This document shows positions 56,001-64,000 of a stretch of 64,000 nt of DNA, one piece after another; positions within the stretch are counted from its first letter, which is position 1, and every line of letters starts with the position of its first letter. Made by a program: the position numbers and the translations under genes. Below the pieces are notes generated by a model, which saw only the letters and a program-made list of their open reading frames with translations, did no database searches and had not been told where the DNA came from. Source of the stretch: Harmothoe impar (taxonomy: Eukaryota; Annelida; Polychaeta; Phyllodocida; Polynoidae); assembly GCA_947462335.1 (NCBI GenBank), contig OX381707.1, positions 11,897,055-11,961,054 of the forward strand. Direction: 5' to 3'.

Positions 56001-59000
56001 GTGTTAAACAAAAGCCTCTGGGAACCTTGTTTGATTACTGCTGTCCCTGTACCTGTTTACTTCATAGTTTGGGATATCCTCTAGGCGTGAACATGGCTCG
56101 CTCTCCTCCCTTCGGCCTGGCCCCAGACCGCAGGACACCGAAAAGGCCAAAAAAGGGTCATCGCTTGGTTATTTAAGGACATCTTACTGGCACTGCCTCA
56201 CTGGTAATATTTTCACCATCTGTTTATGAATGGTGTTAAAGAAAAGCCTCTGGGAACCTTGTTTGATAACTGCTGTCCTTGTAACTGTTTACTTCATTGT
56301 TTGGGATATCCTCTAGGCTTGAACATGGCTCGCTCTCCTCCCTTCGGCCTGGCCCCAGACCGCAGGACACCGAAAAGGCCGAAAAAGGGTCATCGCTTGG
56401 TTATTTTAGGACATCTTACTGGCACTGGCTCACTGGTAATATTTTCACCATCTGTTTATGAATGGTGTTAAAGCAAAGCCTCTGGGAACCTTGTTTGATT
56501 ACTGCTGTCCATGTACCTGTTTACTTCATAGTTTGGGATATCCTCTAGGCGTGAACATGGCTCGCTCTCCTCCCTTCGGCCTGGCCCCGGATCGCAAGAC
56601 ACCGAAATGGCTGAAAAAGGGTCATCGCTTGGTTATTTAAGGACATCTTACTGGCACTGGCTCACTGGTAATATTTTCACCATCTGTTTATGAATGGTGT
56701 TAAACAAAAGCCTCTGGGAACCTTGTTTGATTACTGCTGTCCATGTAACTGTTTACTTCATAGTTTGGGATATCCTCTAGGCGTGAACATGGCTCGCTCT
56801 CCTCCCTTCGGCCTGGCCCCGGACCGCAAGACACCGAAATGGCTGAAAAAGGGTCATCGCTTGGTTATTTAAGGACATCTTACTGGCACTGGCTCACTGG
56901 TAATATTTTCACCATCTGTTTATGAATGGTGTTAAACAAAAGCCTCTGGGAACCTTGTTTGATTACTTCTGTCCATGTAACTGTTTACTTCATAGTTTGG
57001 GATATCCTCTAGGCGTGAACATGGCTCGCTCTCCTCCCTTTGGCCCGGCCCCGGACCGCAAGACACCAAAATGGCTGAAAAAGGGTCATCGCTTGGTTAT
57101 TTAAGGACATCTTACTGGCACTGGCTCACTGGTAATATTTTCACCATCTGTTTATGAATGGTGTTAAACAAAAGCCTGTGGGAACCTTGTTTGATTACTG
57201 CTGTCCATGTAACTGTTAACTTCATAGTTTGGGATATCCTCTAGGCGTGAACATTGCTCGCTCTCCTCCCTTCGACCTGGCCCCGGACCGCAAGACACCG
57301 AAATGGCTGAAAAAGGGTCATCGCTTGGTTATTTAAGGACATCTTACTGGCACTGGCTCACTGGTAATATTTTCACCATCTGTTTATGAATGGTGTTAAA
57401 GCAAAGCCTCTGGGAACCTTGTTTGATTACTGCTGTCCATGTACCTGTTTACTTCATAGTTTGGGATATCCTCTAGGCGTGAACATGGCTCGCTCTCCTC
57501 CCTTCGGCCTGGCCCCGGATCGCAAGACACCGAAATGGCTGAAAAAGGGTCATCGCTTGGTTATTTAAGGACATCTTACTGCCACTGGCTCACTGGTAAT
57601 ATTTTCACCATCTGTTTATGAATGGTGTTAAACAAAAGCCTCTGGGAACCTTGTTTGATTACTGCTGTCCATGTAACTGTTTACTTCATAGTTTGGGATA
57701 TCCTCTAGGCGTGAACATGGCTCGCTCTCCTCCCTTCGGCCTGGCCCCGGACCGCAAGACACCGAAATGGCTGAAAAAGGGTCATCGCTTGGTTATTTAA
57801 GGACATCTTACTGGCACTGGCTCACTGGTAATATTTTCACCATCTGTTTATGAATGGTGTTAAACAAAAGCCTCTGGGAACCTTGTTTGATTACTTCTGT
57901 CCATGTAACTGTTTACTTCATAGTTTGGGATATCCTCTAGGCGTGAACATGGCTCGCTCTCCTCCCTTTGGCCTGGCCCCGGACCGCAAGACACCAAAAT
58001 GGCTAAAAAAGGGTCATCGCTTGGTTATTTAAGGACATCTTACTGGCACTGGCTCACTGGTAATATTTTCACCATCTGTTTATGAATGGTGTTAAACAAA
58101 AGCCTGTGGGAACCTTGTTTGATTACTGCTGTCCATGTAACTGTTTACTTCATAGTTTGGGATATCCTCTAGGCGTGAACATTGCTCGCTCTCCTCCCTT
58201 CGACCTGGCCCCGGACCGCAAGACACCGAAATGGCTGAAAAAGGGTCATCGCTTGGTTATTTTAGGACATCTTACTGGCACTGGCTCACTGGTAATATTT
58301 TCACCATCTGTTTATGAATGGTGTTAAAGCAAAGCCTCTGGGAACCTTGTTTGATTACTGCTGTCCATGTACCTGTTTACTTCATAGTTTGGGATATCCT
58401 CTAGGCGTGAACATGGCTCGCTCTCCTCCCTTCGGCCTGGCCCCGGATCGCAAGACACCGAAATGGCTGAAAAAGGGTCATCGCTTGGTTATTTAAGGAC
58501 ATCTTACTGGCACTGGCTCACTGGTAATATTTTCACCATCTGTTTATGAATGGTGTTAAACAAAAGCCTCTGGGAACCTTGTTTGATTACTGCTGTCCAT
58601 GTAACTGTTTACTTCATAGTTTGGGATATCCTCTAGGCGTGAACATGGCTCGCTCTCCTCCCTTCGGCCTGGCCCCGGACCGCAAGACACCGAAATGGCT
58701 GAAAAAGGGTCATCGCTTGGTTATTTAAGGACATCTTACTGGCACTGGCTCACTGGTAATATTTTCACCATCTGTTTATGAATGGTGTTAAACAAAAGCC
58801 TCTGGGAACCTTGTTTGATTACTTCTGTCCATGTAACTGTTTACTTCATAGTTTGGGATATCCTCTAGGCGTGAACATGGCTCGCTCTCCTCCCTTCGGC
58901 CTGGCCCCAGACCGCAGGACACCGAAAAGGCCGAAAAAGGGTCATCCCTTGGTTATTTAAGGACATATTACTGGCACTGCCTCACTGGTAATATTTTCAC

Positions 59001-59937
59001 CATCTGTTTATGAATGGTGTTAAAGAAAAGCCTCTGGGAACCTTGTTTGATTACTGCTGTCCATGTCCCTGTTTACTTCATAGTTTGGGATATCCTCTAG
59101 GCGTGAACATGGCTCGCTCTCCTCCCTTCGGCCTGGCCCCAGACCGCAGGACACCGAAAAGGCTGAAAAAGGGTCATCGCTTGGTTATTTAAGGACATCT
59201 TACTGGCACTGGCTCACTGGTAATATTTTCACCATCTGTTTATGAATGGTGTTAAACAAAAGCCTCTGGGAACCTTGTTTGATTACTGCTGTCCATGTAA
59301 CTGTTTACTTCAGAGTTTGGGATATCCTCTAGGCGTGAACATGGCTCGCTCTCCTCCCTTCGGCCTGGCCCCGGACCGCAAGACACCGAAATGGCTGAAA
59401 AAGGGTCATCGCTTGGTTATTTAAGGACATCTTACTGGCACTGGCTCACTGGTAATATTTTCACCATCTGTTTATGAATGGTGTTAAACAAAAGCCTGTG
59501 GGAACCTTGTTTGATTACTGCTGTCCATGTAACTGTTTACTTCATAGTTTGGGATATCCTCTAGGCGTGAACATTGCTCGCTCTCCTCCCTTCGACCTGG
59601 CCCCGGACCGCAAGACACCGAAATGGCTGAAAAAGGGTCATCGCTTGGTTATTTAAGGACATCTTACTGGCACAGCCTCACTGGTAATATTTTCACCATC
59701 TGTTTATGAGTGGTGTTAAACAAAAGCCTCTGGGAACCTTGTTTGATTACTGCTGTCCCTGTACCTGTTTACTTCATAGTTTGGGATATCCTCTAGGCGT
59801 GAACATGGCTCGCTCTCCTCCCTTCGGCCTGGCCCCAGACCGCAGGACACCGAAAAGGCCAAAAAAGGGTCATCGCTTGGTTATTTAAGGACATCTTACT
59901 GGCACTGCCTCACTGGTAATATTTTCACCATCTGTTT

Positions 59938-62900
59938 ATGAATGGTGTTAAAGAAAAGCCTCTGGGAACCTTGTTTGATAACTGCTGTCCTTGTAACTGT
60001 TTACTTCATTGTTTGGGATATCCTCTAGGCTTGAACATGGCTCGCTCTCCTCCCTTCGGCCTGGCCCCAGACCGCAGGACACCGAAAAGGCCGAAAAAGG
60101 GTCATCGCTTGGTTATTTTAGGACATCTTACTGGCACTGGCTCACTGGTAATATTTTCACCATCTGTTTATGAATGGTGTTAAAGCAAAGCCTCTGGGAA
60201 CCTTGTTTGATTACTGCTGTCCATGTACCTGTTTACTTCATAGTTTGGGATATCCTCTAGGCGTGAACATGGCTCGCTCTCCTCCCTTCGGCCTGGCCCC
60301 GGATCGCAAGACACCGAAATGGCTGAAAAAGGGTCATCGCTTGGTTATTTAAGGACATCTTACTGGCACTGGCTCACTGGTAATATTTTCACCATCTGTT
60401 TATGAATGGTGTTAAACAAAAGCCTCTGGGAACCTTGTTTGATTACTGCTGTCCATGTAACTGTTTACTTCATAGTTTGGGATATCCTCTAGGCGTGAAC
60501 ATGGCTCGCTCTCCTCCCTTCGGCCTAGCCCCAGACCGCAAGACACCGAAATGGCTGAAAAAGGGTCATCGCTTGGTTATTTAAGGACATCTTACTGGCA
60601 CTGGCTCACTGGTAATATTTTCACCATCTGTTTATGAATGGTGTTAAACAAAAGCCTCTGGGAACCTTGTTTGATTACTGCTGTCCATGTAACTGTTTAC
60701 TTCATAGTTTGGGATATCCTCTAGGCGTGAACATGGCTCGCTCTCCTCCCTTTGGCCTGGCCCCGGACCGCAAGACACAAAAATGGCTGAAAAAGGGTCA
60801 TCGCTTGGTTATTTAAGGACATCTTACTGGCACTGGCTCACTGGTAATATTTTCACCATCTGTTTATGAATGGTGTTAAAGAAAAGCCTCTGGGAACCTT
60901 GTTTGATAACTGCTGTCCTTGTAACTGTTTACTTCATTGTTTGGGATATCCTCTAGGCTTGAACATGGCTCGCTCTCCTCCCTTCGGCCTGGCCCCAGAC
61001 CGCAGGACACCGAAAAGGCCGAAAAAGGGTCATCGCTTGGTTATTTTAGGACATCTTACTGGCACTGGCTCACTGGTAATATTTTCACCATCTGTTTATG
61101 AATGGTGTTAAAGCAAAGCCTCTGGGAACCTTGTTTGATTACTGCTGTCCATGTACCTGTTTACTTCATAGTTTGGGATATCCTCTAGGCGTGAACATGG
61201 CTCGCTCTCCTCCCTTTGGCCTGGCCCCGGATCGCAAGACACCGAAATGGCTGAAAAAGGGTCATCGCTTGGTTATTTAAGGACATCTTACTGGCACTGG
61301 CTCACTGGTAATATTTTCACCATCTGTTTATGAATGGTGTTCAACAAAAGCCTCTGGGAACCTTGTTTGATTACTGCTGTCCATGTAACTGTTTACTTCA
61401 TAGTTTGGGATATCCTCTAGGCGTGAACATGGCTCGCTCTCCTCCCTTCGGCCTGGCCCCAGACCGCAGGACACCGAAAAGGCCGAAAAAGGGTCATCGC
61501 TTGGTTATTTTAGGACATCTTACTGGCACTGGCTCACTGGTAATATTTTCACCATCTGTTTATGAATGGTGTTAAAGCAAAGCCTCTGGGAACCTTGTTT
61601 GATTACTGCTGTCCATGTACCTGTTTACTTCATAGTTTGGGATATCCTCTAGGCGTGAACATGGCTCGCTCTCCTCCCTTTGGCCTGGCCCCGGATCGCA
61701 AGACACCGAAATGGCTGAAAAAGGGTCATCGCTTGGTTATTTAAGGACATCTTACTGGCACTGGCTCACTGGTAATATTTTCACCATCTGTTTATGAATG
61801 GTGTTCAACAAAAGCCTCTGGGAACCTTGTTTGATTACTGCTGTCCATGTAACTGTTTACTTCATAGTTTGGGATATCCTCTAGGCGTGAACATGGCTCG
61901 CTCTCCTCCCTTCGGCCTGGCCCCGGACCGCAAGACACCGAAATGGCTGAAAAAGGGTCATCGCTTGGTTATTTAAGGACATCTTACTGGCACTGCCTCA
62001 CTGGTAATATTTTCACCATCTGTTTATGAATGGTGTTAAAGAAAAGCCTCTGGGAACCTTGTTTGATAACTGCTGTCCTTGTAACTGTTTACTTCATTGT
62101 TTGGGATATCCTCTAGGCTTGAACATGGCTCGCTCTCCTCCCTTCGGCCTGGCCCCAGACCGCAGGACACCGAAAAGGCCGAAAAAGGGTCATCGCTTGG
62201 TTATTTTAGGACATCTTACTGGCACTGGCTCACTGGTAATATTTTCACCATCTGTTTATGAATGGTGTTAAAGCAAAGCCTCTGGGAACCTTGTTTGATT
62301 ACTGCTGTCCATGTACCTGTTTACTTCATAGTTTGGGATATCCTCTAGGCGTGAACATGGCTCGCTCTCCTCCCTTCGGCCTGGCCCCGGATCGCAAGAC
62401 ACCGAAATGGCTGAAAAAGGGTCATCGCTTGGTTATTTAAGGACATCTTACTGGCACTGGCTCACTGGTAATATTTTCACCATCTGTTTATGAATGGTGT
62501 TAAACAAAAGCCTCTGGGAACCTTGTTTGATTACTGCTGTCCATGTAACTGTTTACTTCATAGTTTGGGATATCCTCTAGGCGTGAACATGGCTCGCTCT
62601 CCTCCCTTCGGCCTAGCCCCAGACCGCAAGACACCGAAATGGCTGAAAAAGGGTCATCGCTTGGTTATTTAAGGACATCTTACTGGCACTGGCTCACTGG
62701 TAATATTTTCACCATCTGTTTATGAATGGTGTTAAACAAAAGCCTCTGGGAACCTTGTTTGATTACTGCTGTCCATGTAACTGTTTACTTCATAGTTTGG
62801 GATATCCTCTAGGCGTGAACATGGCTCGCTCTCCTCCCTTTGGCCTGGCCCCGGACCGCAAGACACAAAAATGGCTGAAAAAGGGTCATCGCTTGGTTAT

Positions 62901-64000
62901 TTAAGGACATCTTACTGGCACTGGCTCACTGGTAATATTTTCACCATCTGTTTATGAATGGTGTTAAAGAAAAGCCTCTGGGAACCTTGTTTGATAACTG
63001 CTGTCCTTGTAACTGTTTACTTCATTGTTTGGGATATCCTCTAGGCTTGAACATGGCTCGCTCTCCTCCCTTCGGCCTGGCCCCAGACCGCAGGACACCG
63101 AAAAGGCCGAAAAAGGGTCATCGCTTGGTTATTTTAGGACATCTTACTGGCACTGGCTCACTGGTAATATTTTCACCATCTGTTTATGAATGGTGTTAAA
63201 GCAAAGCCTCTGGGAACCTTGTTTGATTACTGCTGTCCATGTACCTGTTTACTTCATAGTTTGGGATATCCTCTAGGCGTGAACATGGCTCGCTCTCCTC
63301 CCTTTGGCCTGGCCCCGGATCGCAAGACACCGAAATGGCTGAAAAAGGGTCATCGCTTGGTTATTTAAGGACATCTTACTGGCACTGGCTCACTGGTAAT
63401 ATTTTCACCATCTGTTTATGAATGGTGTTCAACAAAAGCCTCTGGGAACCTTGTTTGATTACTGCTGTCCATGTAACTGTTTACTTCATAGTTTGGGATA
63501 TCCTCTAGGCGTGAACATGGCTCGCTCTCCTCCCTTCGGCCTGGCCCCAGACCGCAGGACACCGAAAAGGCCGAAAAAGGGTCATCGCTTGGTTATTTTA
63601 GGACATCTTACTGGCACTGGCTCACTGGTAATATTTTCACCATCTGTTTATGAATGGTGTTAAAGCAAAGCCTCTGGGAACCTTGTTTGATTACTGCTGT
63701 CCATGTACCTGTTTACTTCATAGTTTGGGATATCCTCTAGGCGTGAACATGGCTCGCTCTCCTCCCTTTGGCCTGGCCCCGGATCGCAAGACACCGAAAT
63801 GGCTGAAAAAGGGTCATCGCTTGGTTATTTAAGGACATCTTACTGGCACTGGCTCACTGGTAATATTTTCACCATCTGTTTATGAATGGTGTTCAACAAA
63901 AGCCTCTGGGAACCTTGTTTGATTACTGCTGTCCATGTAACTGTTTACTTCATAGTTTGGGATATCCTCTAGGCGTGAACATGGCTCGCTCTCCTCCCTT
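59938..64000 (+). repeat. Higher-order block D, 9-monomer tandem duplication
   Basis: From 59938 the monomer series repeats from 62026 at 2,088 bp, exactly nine 232-bp monomers, through to the window end. Markers are the GATAACTGCTGTCCTTG monomer with TTATTTTAGG, the GCCTAGCCCCAGACCGCAAG monomer, AAGACACAAAAATGG, and GGTGTTCAACAAAAG. Confidence 0.75.

Larger units (their letters stand above)
37537..64000 (+). repeat. Satellite array, right arm (232-bp monomer)
   Basis: This is the same satellite, orientation and phase as on the left, about 114 monomers to the window edge. The first 2.6 kb repeat block A. Further right the variant mix changes: AAAGCAAAGCC and AAAGAAAAGCC versions, GACCGCAGGACACCGAAAAGG versions and TTATTTTAGG stop-loss versions become common, in blocks of 9 or 10 monomers. 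A one-base deletion near 44384 gives a 231-bp monomer. The 57154-57336 monomer has a TAA inside its usual ORF. No non-satellite DNA interrupts this arm. Confidence 0.97.

Noticed and set aside
119..63832. A 60-codon plus-strand ORF in most satellite monomers, sometimes 70 or 81 codons
   Set aside because: The frame rotates from monomer to monomer, several monomers lack the ATG or gain stops, and the longer versions arise from single-base changes at the stop. Conservation follows from repeat homogeneity; no promoter or domain is seen.

Overview
The window is animal-type nuclear DNA: a long satellite array interrupted by one very large, apparently intact and very young LTR retroelement with virus-like gene content. 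Nothing in it looks bacterial. The species cannot be named from the sequence. A repeat-rich metazoan genome is inferred from the homogeneous satellite, the Ty3/gypsy (Metaviridae) polymerase and the F-type envelope protein.

Layout. Positions 1-16451 and 37537-64000 are one head-to-tail satellite with a 232-bp monomer (some 231 bp), about 71 copies on the left and 114 on the right. The monomers form higher-order blocks of 9, 10 or 13 units that were themselves duplicated recently. The element occupies 16452-37536 (21,085 bp) and is flanked by a 4-bp target-site duplication, ATGG. It lies on the minus strand, so its 5' LTR is 35068-37536 and its 3' LTR is 16452-18920. Each LTR is 2,469 bp, begins TG and ends CA, and the two read as identical.

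Inside the element, in its own 5'->3' direction (decreasing coordinates), are: a PBS-like site next to the LTR; a very long gag (31745-35008) with a polar N-terminal extension, a capsid-type domain and a C-H-H-C zinc knuckle; a GGGAAAC slippery heptamer abutting the gag stop, followed by a possible 8-bp stem, which would give a -1 Gag-Pol fusion; pol (26793-31709) with protease, reverse transcriptase, RNase H, integrase with a GPY-like C-terminus, and a long charged tail; a non-coding stretch with hairpins; a cluster of small ORFs (184 aa Cys-rich, 335 aa C2H2 zinc finger, 82 aa, 185 aa Cys-rich, 63 aa Arg-rich, 61 aa); and a 918-aa env of the baculovirus-F/errantivirus type (19616-22372).

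The most unusual feature is an 801-bp ORF on the opposite (plus) strand, 22627-23427. It fills a gap in minus-strand coding and may be spliced to a short second exon. Together with CRE-type sites in LTR tandem repeats and a possible stop/start-coupled gene pair, this gives the element the architecture of a complex retrovirus (gag-pol-accessory genes-env plus an antisense gene) built on a Ty3/gypsy backbone. I recognise no described family with this gene set; this is a judgement without a database search.
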